DNA from: PHET01 sp038202795
Lineage (GTDB): Bacteria; Actinomycetota; Coriobacteriia; Anaerosomatales; PHET01
Assembly: GCA_038202795.1 (NCBI GenBank)
Contig: JBBREQ010000037.1
Location: 1-20,471, forward strand
Direction: 5' to 3'
DNA: 20,471 bases
The notes under the pieces were generated by a model, which saw only the letters and a list, made by a program, of their open reading frames with translations, was not told the DNA's origin and made no database searches. Of this stretch, positions 1 to 6,501 are shown in pieces. The position numbers and the translations under genes were made by a program. Numbering within the stretch: the stretch's first letter is position 1; every line of letters begins with the position of its first letter.

Positions 1-112
1 TATCGGCAAGAGTCGTCATGGCGCTAGGGTACCCGATGCGCAGCTCTGGCACGCGCACGCGCGAGAGCATAGACTACGGAAGTTCACATCCCCCACTACC
101 CAGGAGCCACCC

Positions 113-1318
113 GTGCCCTCCTTCCACCTCACCGACCCCACCCTGACCGCAATCGCCGAGAAGGTCGCGCGCGGCGAGCGCCTCAGCCGAGAAGACGGCA
201 TCGCGCTGTACGCCAGCAACGATCTCATCGGCATCGGGCAGATGGCGGACTTCGCGCGCCGGCGCATCAACGGTGACCGCGTCTACTTCATGGTGAACCG
301 CCACATCAACCCCACCAACATCTGCCGAAACCGCTGCAAGTTCTGCGCGTTCGCACGCAATGCCGACGAGCCCGGCGCCTACGAGATGACGCTCGATGAG
401 GTCGCGAAGGCGGCCGCAGAGGGAGCGGCGGATGGCGCCTACGAGATCCATATCGTGAGTGGCCTGCACCCCGACTGGAGCTACGAGTTCTACATCGACA
501 TGGTCGCTCGCACCCGTGCTGCAGTGCCCGACCATGTGATAGTGCAGGCGTTCACCGCCGTCGAGATCGAGCACATGGCGATCATCAGCGGCAAGACCAC
601 CCGTGAGGTCCTGGTCGACCTCAAGGCCGCCGGCCTCGACGCACTGCCCGGCGGAGGCGCCGAGATCTTCAGCGAGCGCACGCGCGTGGCCGCGTGGGAC
701 AAGAAGACCAAGGGCGACGTGTGGCTGCGCATCCATGGCGAGGCGCACGAGCTGGGGATCGCCACCAACTGCACCATGCTTTACGGCCACATCGAGACCA
801 CTGACGAGAGAGTCGATCACCTCATCCTGTTGCGCGAACAGCAGGATCTGACCGGCGGATTCCTCGCGTTCATCCCGCTCGCGTTCCACCCGGCCAACAC
901 CGAGCTCGAGGACCTGCCGGCGACCACCGGCTTCGACGACCTCAAGACACTTGCTATCGCGCGTCTCATGCTCGACAACATCCCGCACGTGAAGGCGTTC
1001 TGGATCATGGTGGGCCTCAAGATCGCGCAGATCGCCACGGCCTTTGGCGTCGACGACATCGACGGCACCGTGGTCGAGGAGCGCATCACCCACATGGCCG
1101 GAGCAACCACACCCGAGGCCCTCTCGAAAGACGATCTCGTGGCGATGATCACGGAAGCCGGGCGCGTGCCGGTCGAGCGCGACACGCTCTACCGCATCGT
1201 CAGGGTGTACGCCGAGGAACCCACCTCCCCTGCATGGCACGCAGGACCCGTGGGCACCCCGCCGCGCGTGGGTGTTTCGAAGGGAACTGTGGGTACCGAC
1301 AGCACCAACGCCCAGTAG
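113..1318 (+). CDS. mqnE: Aminofutalosine synthase, radical SAM enzyme
   Basis: This 401-residue protein is a radical SAM enzyme of the futalosine menaquinone pathway. MqnE joins the MqnA product, 3-[(1-carboxyvinyl)oxy]benzoate, to the adenosyl part of SAM, giving 6-amino-6-deoxyfutalosine. The [4Fe-4S] ligands are visible as CRNRCKFC (C71, C75, C78), directly after NPTNI. A later LPGGGAEIFSER segment and the ending DTLYRIVRVY are typical of the MqnE/MqnC pair. I call it MqnE rather than MqnC because of the CAFARN context and because a second, clearly MqnC-like paralogue lies downstream. The start is GTG, chosen for AGGAG at 102-106 with six bases of spacing. The frame stays open upstream to the window edge but has no other start codon. 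The last 35 or so residues after VRVY are low-complexity and look like a lineage-specific tail. No convincing promoter is seen in bases 1-112. Confidence 0.93.
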   Translation: MPSFHLTDPTLTAIAEKVARGERLSREDGIALYASNDLIGIGQMADFARRRINGDRVYFMVNRHINPTNICRNRCKFCAFARNADEPGAYEMTLDEVAKAAAEGAADGAYEIHIVSGLHPDWSYEFYIDMVARTRAAVPDHVIVQAFTAVEIEHMAIISGKTTREVLVDLKAAGLDALPGGGAEIFSERTRVAAWDKKTKGDVWLRIHGEAHELGIATNCTMLYGHIETTDERVDHLILLREQQDLTGGFLAFIPLAFHPANTELEDLPATTGFDDLKTLAIARLMLDNIPHVKAFWIMVGLKIAQIATAFGVDDIDGTVVEERITHMAGATTPEALSKDDLVAMITEAGRVPVERDTLYRIVRVYAEEPTSPAWHAGPVGTPPRVGVSKGTVGTDSTNAQ

Positions 1319-1343
1319 GCGCCTCGCGCGCTCCCCTTCCCAA

Positions 1344-1372
1344 TTGACACCGCCTCTACATTTTCTTAGTAT
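1344..1372 (+). promoter_or_regulatory. Sigma-70-type promoter of the toxin-antitoxin pair
   Basis: A perfect -35 hexamer TTGACA (1344-1349) is followed by a 17-base spacer and TAGTAT (1367-1372, four of six consensus bases). Transcription would start near 1379, only about 15 bases before the antitoxin ATG. This is the best promoter in the window by consensus. It implies that the toxin-antitoxin pair is transcribed independently of mqnE. Confidence 0.7.
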
Positions 1373-1391
1373 TCATCTACGGAGGTGTAGA
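1355..1391 (+). promoter_or_regulatory. Repeated TCTAC/GTAGA operator candidate around the -10 and ribosome site
   Basis: TCTACA (1355-1360) and its reverse complement TGTAGA (1386-1391) flank the -10 box and the GGAGG ribosome site. A further TCTAC lies at 1376-1380. TCTAC (1376-1380) and GTAGA (1387-1391) could also form a 5-bp hairpin whose loop is GGAGGT, that is, the Shine-Dalgarno itself. Ribbon-helix-helix antitoxins usually bind short repeated boxes in their own promoter, so these are the obvious autoregulatory sites. A translational role for the hairpin is an alternative. Binding is inferred, not shown. Confidence 0.5.
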
Positions 1392-1393
1392 CG

Positions 1394-1744
1394 ATGGTGT
1401 ATGAACGCAAGCAGGTTCAGATCTCGGCATTCATCGCCGAGGAGACCAAGGCCGCACTCGACGAGTACGTCGCATCCACCGGCCTCAAGAAGAACCGCGT
1501 GATCGAGGAGGCGTTGCAGCGCCACCTCGCAGCGGTCGACGAGATTCCCGCGGACATGATCATCGAGACCCACCTCACCACCACGCCTGAGGGCTGGGCG
1601 ATGATGGGGGACATGATCGAGAACGAACGGGAACCCGAGCCCGCGCTCATCGAGATGTGGGAGAAGTACTTCGAGTTCGTGAGAAGCGACGGAGAATCAC
1701 TCGCCCGCCGGATTCGACCGCTTCTGGCCGCCGATGGAGACTAG
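1394..1744 (+). CDS. Ribbon-helix-helix antitoxin of a GNAT toxin-antitoxin system
   Basis: This 116-residue acidic protein has an N-terminal ribbon-helix-helix pattern. A short strand (KQVQISAFI, about residues 6-14) precedes a helix (EETKAALDEYVAST) and a second helix beginning at KKNRVIEEAL. The C-terminal half (about 55-116) is Glu/Asp-rich, as expected for the part of such antitoxins that wraps the toxin. GGAGG at 1381-1385 lies eight bases before the ATG. The gene overlaps the next one by 11 bases in another frame, so translation is probably coupled. The family role is known: a DNA-binding antitoxin that neutralises the toxin and represses the operon. Assignment to the TacA/KacA/AtaR type rests on pairing with the GNAT protein. 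I do not recognise a named family for the C-terminal part. Confidence 0.78.
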   Translation: MVYERKQVQISAFIAEETKAALDEYVASTGLKKNRVIEEALQRHLAAVDEIPADMIIETHLTTTPEGWAMMGDMIENEREPEPALIEMWEKYFEFVRSDGESLARRIRPLLAADGD

Positions 1745-2372
1745 CGCGCTCACCGCCGCAGATTCGCGCGAAGGATTCCGTTCCGGTGACCCGCGCATCG
1801 ACGAGTTCTTCCGCCGATACGCAGGACAGAACCAGTTCAGACAGCATGTGGGGGTCACATTCTGCGCGCGGGAAGCAGGTGAGATCGTGGCGTTCGTCAC
1901 GCTCGCAGCCGGAGCTGTCGAACCCAAGGAACTGCCGGACCCGACGCGTGCGCAGCTGCCTGGGTACACAGCACCGGTGTTGCGGTTGGCTCGCCTCGGT
2001 GTCGACCAGCGTCTTCGGGGCCAGGGCATCGGCACTGCGATGCTTGCGTCAGCGACCGTCATCGCCTTGGAGATGCGGGCGCGCGTGGGATGTGTCGGCG
2101 TCGTTGTGGATGCCAAGCCTGACGCCATGGGCTTTTACGAGCGCAACGGGTTTCGCGCCGTGCCCATCACCTCGCGCATGGCCGGAGCGGGCGCCCCGCC
2201 TGTTCGTCTGTTCTCGGACCTGAATCACGCACTGCGAAGCGTGAAGCGCACCGGTGGCGTCATCTCGCCCGCGGACTCGCTGGCTGCCGAGGTGCGCCGC
2301 CGCGCGAGAGAGCTGGGGCTCTCGGCCGAAGAGGTACGCTCTGCCGTCGATCGCATGCTGGGTGCTTCCTAG
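1734..2372 (+). CDS. GNAT-family acetyltransferase toxin (TacT/AtaT-like)
   Basis: This 212-residue protein has a GNAT fold. The N-terminus FRSGDPRIDEFFRRYAGQNQ resembles the opening of TacT/KacT/AtaT toxins (substrate-defining residues, then a helix ending in A-x-Q-N). The acetyl-CoA pyrophosphate loop is RGQGIG (residues 95-100). The motif-B FYERNGF contains Y135, the position of the catalytic tyrosine in this toxin group. Known members acetylate the amino group of aminoacyl-tRNA and stop translation. The ATG overlaps the antitoxin stop by 11 bases and has no good ribosome site of its own, which fits translational coupling. An extra segment of about 50 residues (163-212) follows the GNAT core and contains a helix-rich AEVRRRARELG stretch. 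A non-toxin GNAT enzyme is possible but less likely given the ribbon-helix-helix partner. Confidence 0.8.
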   Translation: METSALTAADSREGFRSGDPRIDEFFRRYAGQNQFRQHVGVTFCAREAGEIVAFVTLAAGAVEPKELPDPTRAQLPGYTAPVLRLARLGVDQRLRGQGIGTAMLASATVIALEMRARVGCVGVVVDAKPDAMGFYERNGFRAVPITSRMAGAGAPPVRLFSDLNHALRSVKRTGGVISPADSLAAEVRRRARELGLSAEEVRSAVDRMLGAS

Positions 2373-2476
2373 TACCAAGCGGGTGGCTCCTTCTCCAAGA
2401 GCTCATCTCAGAACCTCAACGTGTGCGCGCTCCCCTCGAAGCGGTACGATGATCGCGCACTCGAAGGGAGAGCCGC

Positions 2477-3319
2477 TTGCCCCGTCCCCGCCTTGGCCAC
2501 ATCCAGTTCATCAACTGCCTTCCGCTCTACTACGGCATGGTGAAAAATGACGTCCTCCTCGACGTCGACCTGGTGCGTGCCAACCCGGCCGACTTGGCGC
2601 GCATGCTGCTCGCCGGCGATCTCGACGTCGCCCCCATCCCCGCCATCGAGTACGCACGCCACGCCGATGACCTCGTGTTGCTGCCCGAGATCGCGATCTC
2701 GAGCGACGGCGAGGTCCAGTCGATCCTGCTCCTCTCGGAAGTCCCCGTCGAGGAGCTCTCGGGCAAGACAGTGGCGCTCACCAACACCTCACGCACGTCA
2801 CAGGTGCTCGCGCGCATCATGCTGGAGAAGCGCTGGGGCGTGTCAGCGGAGTTCGTCGACATGCCGCCGGACTTGCCGGCGATGCTGCGCGACTCAGACG
2901 CGGCGCTGCTTATCGGCGACGAGGCCCTGCGCGCCTACTGGGAGCCGCCCGAGGGTATCTACGCCTACGACCTGGGCGCCCAGTGGACCGCATGGACCGG
3001 ACTACCCATGGTCTACGCCGTGTGGGCAGCCCGGCGTGACTGGACCGCCCACGAGCCCGAAGCCGCACACGCGGTCTCGAATGCGCTGTCCGGCTCGCTC
3101 ACCTACTGCCGAGATCACCTTGACGACATCAGCGAGTACGCCGCGCGCTGGGAGCAGTTCGGTCCCGAGAAGTTCCGCAGTTACTTCGACGCGCTGCAGT
3201 TCAAGTTCGACCCCCGTTACCGAGAAGGCCTGCGCCGGTACCTCACCGAGGCCGTCGCCATCGGCCAGCTTGACGCCGTGCCCGCTATCCACGTCTTTGG
3301 CGAGGACACGCCGTGGTGA
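2477..3319 (+). CDS. mqnA: Chorismate dehydratase
   Basis: This 280-residue protein belongs to the MqnA family with a periplasmic-binding-protein-like fold, used here as a cytoplasmic enzyme. MqnA converts chorismate to 3-[(1-carboxyvinyl)oxy]benzoate, the first committed step of the futalosine pathway and the substrate of MqnE. The N-terminal GHIQFINCLPLYYG, the ALTNTSRTSQVLARI phosphate-loop-like stretch and LIGDEALRA are typical family segments, and the length is normal. Translation starts at TTG, supported by GGGAG at 2466-2470 with a six-base gap and by alignment with the family N-terminus. The end overlaps mqnC, indicating one transcript. A weak -10-like TACGAT lies at 2445-2450 without a clear -35, so a separate promoter after the toxin-antitoxin insertion is possible but unproven. 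Confidence 0.93.
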   Translation: MPRPRLGHIQFINCLPLYYGMVKNDVLLDVDLVRANPADLARMLLAGDLDVAPIPAIEYARHADDLVLLPEIAISSDGEVQSILLLSEVPVEELSGKTVALTNTSRTSQVLARIMLEKRWGVSAEFVDMPPDLPAMLRDSDAALLIGDEALRAYWEPPEGIYAYDLGAQWTAWTGLPMVYAVWAARRDWTAHEPEAAHAVSNALSGSLTYCRDHLDDISEYAARWEQFGPEKFRSYFDALQFKFDPRYREGLRRYLTEAVAIGQLDAVPAIHVFGEDTPW

Positions 3320-4452
3320 CGCCGCTGGGACCGCGTGACGCATCGAGAGTGATCGCGAACGAAGCCGCTGCGGGCACGCTACGCCTCACGCCGCGCGAGG
3401 CACTCCTGCTGCTCGAGCACGGCGACGTGCTGGATCTGGGCGCCGCAGCAGGCGCGATGCGCCGCCGCCTGCTTCCCGGCGACAAGGTCACCTTCATCGT
3501 CGACCGCAACGTCAACTACACCAACGTCTGCGTCTCCGAGTGCCGCTTCTGCGCGTTTTACGCGACCAAGGACTCCGAGGCGGCCTACGTGCTCACGCGC
3601 GAGCAGCTCGCCGAGAAGGTCGCCGAGACGATCGACCTCGACGGCACCGCTATTCTGCTGCAGGGCGGTATGCACCCCGACCTGCAGATCGAGTGGTACG
3701 AAGGCATGCTGCGCGACATCAAGGCCGACCACCCGGCGATTCATGTGCACGGCTTCGGACCGCCTGAGATTCACCACATCGCCAAGCTCTCGGGCCTCTC
3801 CACGAGCGCGGTTCTCGCCCGGCTGCGTGCCGCGGGGCTCGATTCGCTTCCGGGCGGTGGGGCCGAGATACTGGTCGACCGGGTGCGCGGCCACGTCTCG
3901 CCGCGCAAGGCCACGTCAGACGAGTGGCTGGATGTGATGCGCGAGGCTCACAAGCTCGACATCTCGACCACCGCCACGATGATGTTCGGCGGCATCGAGA
4001 CGCTCGAGGAGCGTGTGGAGCACCTCACCCGCATCCGCGAGGTTCAGGACGAATCCATCGCCGCCGGCCACGTGGGCTTTCGCGCGTTCATCCCGTGGAG
4101 CTTCCAGCCGGGCAACACGGCGCTGGCCGATGAGCAGGGCGCCTCACGCGGCGCGCCCATGACAGCAGCGAGCGGATGGGAGTACCTCAAGACCCTGGCG
4201 GTGTCCCGACTGTTTCTGGATAACGTCCGCAACATCCAGGCGAGCTGGGTCACCCAAGGCGGCAAAGTGGGACAGGTCGCGCTCGTCTTTGGCTCCAACG
4301 ATATGGGCTCGACGATGATCGAAGAGAACGTCGTCGCGGCAGCCGGCACCCACTTCATGCTCGCCCGCGAGGAGCTTGTGCGCCTGATTCGCGACGCCGG
4401 GTACACGCCAGTACAGCGCGATACCCTCTACCGAGAAGTACGCCGCTTCTAA
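3313..4452 (+). CDS. mqnC: Cyclic dehypoxanthinyl futalosine synthase, radical SAM enzyme
   Basis: This 379-residue radical SAM enzyme cyclises dehypoxanthinyl futalosine, a later step of the futalosine menaquinone pathway. The cluster motif is CVSECRFC (C73, C77, C80) after NVNYTN, followed by AFYATKDSEAAY, a characteristic MqnC context. FRAFIPWSFQPGNT and the ending DTLYREVRR support the call. It is paralogous to mqnE at the other end of this cluster. Two adjacent GTG codons (3313 and 3316) could start it. GAGGA at 3302-3306 favours the first, whereas the second would give a classic 4-base overlap with the mqnA stop. MqnD, which cleaves the product, is not present in the window. Confidence 0.93.
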   Translation: MVTPLGPRDASRVIANEAAAGTLRLTPREALLLLEHGDVLDLGAAAGAMRRRLLPGDKVTFIVDRNVNYTNVCVSECRFCAFYATKDSEAAYVLTREQLAEKVAETIDLDGTAILLQGGMHPDLQIEWYEGMLRDIKADHPAIHVHGFGPPEIHHIAKLSGLSTSAVLARLRAAGLDSLPGGGAEILVDRVRGHVSPRKATSDEWLDVMREAHKLDISTTATMMFGGIETLEERVEHLTRIREVQDESIAAGHVGFRAFIPWSFQPGNTALADEQGASRGAPMTAASGWEYLKTLAVSRLFLDNVRNIQASWVTQGGKVGQVALVFGSNDMGSTMIEENVVAAAGTHFMLAREELVRLIRDAGYTPVQRDTLYREVRRF

Positions 4453-4521
4453 CTGCCGCCGCACGCAGGGTCGAGCACTGCTAGGATTTGGGAATACTCG
4501 GTCACAACAGGGAGGTCGATC

Positions 4522-4971
4522 ATGGAACTCTGGTTCTGGGTGTGGGTCGTTGTAGCAGTCCTCTTCTCGGTGGCCGAGATGTTCACGGCCGGCTTCTTCA
4601 TGCTGCCGTTCGGTATTGGCGCAGGCGTGGCCGCCGTACTCGCCTATTTCGACATCGCGCTCGTCTGGCAGTGGGTCGTCTTCGTAGGACTTTCGACCCT
4701 GCTCATGTTCACGCTCAGGCGCTTCTCGGACACGATGACGCACGATTCGCCGCAGATGGTCGGATCGGACCGTCTCATCGGGCGCCCTGGCGTCGTGATC
4801 GAGGCGATCGAACCGGCCAGCGGCGCAGGACGGATTCGTGTGGACCGGGAAGAGTGGCGCGCGGACACGCAAGACGATGTAGCGATCGCGGAGGGTGCAG
4901 CCGTCACTGTCGTTGCTCTGGTAGGCGCGCATCTGGTTGTCAAGCCATTCAGCGACCAGCAAGCAGACTAG
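4522..4971 (+). CDS. NfeD family membrane protein
   Basis: This 149-residue protein has three hydrophobic segments (about residues 5-24, 27-43 and 48-66), then a soluble C-terminal domain (about 80-145). The soluble part, with LIGRPGVVIEAI and GRIRVDREEWRA, is the OB-fold of short NfeD proteins. NfeD proteins are membrane partners of SPFH/band-7 proteins. They are thought to help organise membrane microdomains or complexes, although the exact function is unsettled. The SPFH gene starts 18 bases downstream, which matches the conserved NfeD-SPFH operon. GGAGG (4511-4515) lies six bases before the ATG. A second, shorter NfeD-like gene at 15693 shares the LLPFGIGA-type membrane half. Confidence 0.88.
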   Translation: MELWFWVWVVVAVLFSVAEMFTAGFFMLPFGIGAGVAAVLAYFDIALVWQWVVFVGLSTLLMFTLRRFSDTMTHDSPQMVGSDRLIGRPGVVIEAIEPASGAGRIRVDREEWRADTQDDVAIAEGAAVTVVALVGAHLVVKPFSDQQAD

Positions 4972-4989
4972 GTAAGGGGAGGAACGCGC

Positions 4990-5967
4990 ATGACTGGAAC
5001 CGGAGTATTTGGTGTCGTCTTCATTGGACTCGTACTGTTCGTGTTCGCCTTCGTGTACGTGGCGAGCGCTATTCGCATCATTCGCCCCTACGAGAAGGGC
5101 GTGGTCGAGCGACTGGGCAAGTACCAGCGCACCTTCGAGCCGGGACTGCACATCATCATCCCGTTCCTCGACCGGGTCACCAAAGCAGACATGCGCGAGA
5201 ACGTGGTCGACGTGCCGCCACAAGAGGTCATCACCAAAGACAACGTCGTGGTCACAGTCGACGCGGTCGTCTACTACGAGGCCACCGACGCGGTGAAGCT
5301 CATCTACAACGTAGCCAACTTCTACCTCGCCGCAACCAAGCTCGCACAGACCAACCTACGTAACGTGATCGGCGAGATGCAGCTCGACGAGTCGCTCACC
5401 AGCCGCGAGAAGATCAACGCCACGTTGCGCCAGATTCTCGATGACGCCACCGACAAGTGGGGCGTTCGAGTGGTGCGCGTCGAGCTGCAGCGCATCGAGC
5501 CGCCCGTGGATGTCACCGAGGCGATGCACCGCCAGATGAAGGCCGAGCGTACCCGACGCGCATTGATCCTCGAGGCCGACGGCGACAAGCAGGCCGCCAT
5601 CACGCGAGCTGAGGGTTCCAAGCAGGCCACCATCCTCGAGGCCGAGGGCCGAGGAACCGCCATCAAGGAAGTCGCCGAAGCCGAGAAGTTCCAGCGCATC
5701 GCGCTCGCGCAGGGTGAGGCACGCGGCATCGAGACCGTGTTCGCCGCCATCCACGAGGGCAATCCCACAAGCGACCTGCTGGCAGTGCGCTACCTCGACG
5801 CGCTCCCCAAGATCGCGGACGGCAAAGCAACGAAGCTCTTCATGCCCTATGAGATCAGCAACGTGCTCTCGTCAGTGGCGGCCATGGCCGAGGCGTTCAA
5901 GTCCGGAGGCGATGCTGTGGGCGCCACGCCGGTTGAAGCGGCTCCCTCGGCCACCCCGGCGAAATAG
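4990..5967 (+). CDS. SPFH/band 7 (stomatin/paraslipin-like) membrane protein
   Basis: This 325-residue protein has one N-terminal membrane anchor (about residues 6-27), then an SPFH domain (IRPYEKGVVERLGKY, EPGLHIIIPF, VDVPPQEVITKDNV, about 30-190). A charged helical, coiled-coil region rich in EA repeats follows (about 180-250), and the C-terminal tail is short and Ala/Pro-rich. The pattern is that of the paraslipin/QmcA group. These proteins oligomerise at the membrane and are linked to membrane-domain organisation and regulation of membrane proteases. GGGGAGG at 4976-4982 is seven bases upstream of the ATG. It forms an operon with the preceding nfeD gene and ends before a strong terminator. 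Its specific client proteins cannot be read from the sequence. Confidence 0.92.
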   Translation: MTGTGVFGVVFIGLVLFVFAFVYVASAIRIIRPYEKGVVERLGKYQRTFEPGLHIIIPFLDRVTKADMRENVVDVPPQEVITKDNVVVTVDAVVYYEATDAVKLIYNVANFYLAATKLAQTNLRNVIGEMQLDESLTSREKINATLRQILDDATDKWGVRVVRVELQRIEPPVDVTEAMHRQMKAERTRRALILEADGDKQAAITRAEGSKQATILEAEGRGTAIKEVAEAEKFQRIALAQGEARGIETVFAAIHEGNPTSDLLAVRYLDALPKIADGKATKLFMPYEISNVLSSVAAMAEAFKSGGDAVGATPVEAAPSATPAK

Positions 5968-6002
5968 GCGATAGTTGGTCCGGCCCACTGGGCCTGATAC
6001 GT

Positions 6003-6035
6003 AAGAAAGGCGGCCCCGTTGGGACCGCCTTTCTT
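6003..6035. terminator. Bidirectional rho-independent terminator
   Basis: AAGAAAGGCGG (6003-6013) pairs perfectly with CCGCCTTTCTT (6025-6035). Inside, one C/A mismatch and a CCC/GGG stem leave a GTT loop. The A-rich left arm and T-rich right arm let it work in both directions, for the SPFH gene on plus and the cold-shock gene on minus. A smaller GGCCC/GGGCC hairpin at 5982-5994 precedes it. Confidence 0.9.
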
Positions 6036-6064
6036 TGCATTCAGTCTTTGTGTGTCGCGCAGTA

Positions 6065-6268
6065 CTAGAGCTTGCGGACGTTCACGGCCTGCTGCTTGCC
6101 GTTCTGACCGGTCGCCTCTTCGAACGCTACAGCCTGACCCTCGTCGAGGCTCTTGAAGCCGTCGCCCTGGATCTCGCTGAAGTGAACGAACAGATCGTCG
6201 CCACCGTCGCGCTCGATGAAGCCATAACCCTTGTCAGCGTTGAACCACTTAACTTTTCCCTCTGCCAT
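6065..6268 (-). CDS. cspA: Cold-shock protein (CspA family)
   Basis: This 67-residue protein is a single cold-shock domain with both RNA-binding motifs: RNP1 as KGYGFI (about residues 13-18) and RNP2 as LFVHFS (about 26-31). It also has the usual opening GKVKWFNADKG. Such proteins bind single-stranded nucleic acid and act as RNA chaperones; whether this copy is cold-induced cannot be told. The ATG has only a weak ribosome site (AGGG, six bases away) and lies behind a hairpin-rich upstream region. It converges on the SPFH gene and shares its terminator. The symbol is generic for the family, not a claim of orthology with a specific E. coli paralogue. Confidence 0.95.
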   Translation of the reverse strand: MAEGKVKWFNADKGYGFIERDGGDDLFVHFSEIQGDGFKSLDEGQAVAFEEATGQNGKQQAVNVRKL

Positions 6269-6413
6269 TCTTAACCCTACTCTCTGCCCCTATCGGGCAA
6301 AACAAAGCGACGCGCCGGATTACCCTACGTCTACGAAGGGATCCACCACGTCGCAAACAATCGGACCCCGACTGGGTCCACGACGACACAGTAGCACGGT
6401 TTTTCGCCCGTGC
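6269..6413 (-). promoter_or_regulatory. Hairpin-rich region upstream of the cold-shock gene
   Basis: Between the divergent cold-shock and phosphorylase-like genes (6269-6501) there is no credible ORF. Three short perfect inverted repeats lie upstream of the cold-shock ATG: TGCCC/GGGCA (6285-6299), GGACCC/GGGTCC (6363-6379) and GCACGG/CCGTGC (6394-6413). If transcribed on minus they would form a structured 5' leader, a common feature of csp mRNAs. No convincing promoter hexamers were found, so the leader's extent is unknown. Confidence 0.35.
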
Positions 6414-6501
6414 CTAGCACTCGATTGGAGCCGTGATCGCGACAGTGATGTGGCACCCGCGACCCGGCTCGGGTAACCTCAAGCCCAAGGAGGGATGCCC
6501 C

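Noticed and set aside
1..19. Possible start of a divergent minus-strand gene (ATG ACG ACT CTT GCC GAT) at the left edge
   Set aside because: Only six codons are visible and there is no ribosome site, so it cannot be supported.
46..75. TGGCAC at 47-52 resembling a sigma-54 -24 box, or CTGGCA with TAGACT (70-75) as a sigma-70 promoter for mqnE
   Set aside because: The -12 GC is not at the required distance for sigma-54. The sigma-70 version has an 18-base spacer and weak hexamers.
74..1240. Long minus-strand ORF of 388 codons opposite mqnE
   Set aside because: It lies wholly antisense to a clear radical SAM gene. High-GC codon bias produces such open antisense frames, and its composition (many His, Asp, Val, Arg) is not protein-like.
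4144..5223. Long minus-strand ORF of 359 codons spanning mqnC end, nfeD and SPFH start
   Set aside because: It is antisense to three supported genes and crosses their intergenic gaps, with no family motif and His/Glu/Arg-rich shadow composition.
6433..6501. GTG 6433 as the start of the MTAP-like protein
   Set aside because: The added 23 residues do not match the family, and AAGGAGGG before ATG 6502 gives a far better start.
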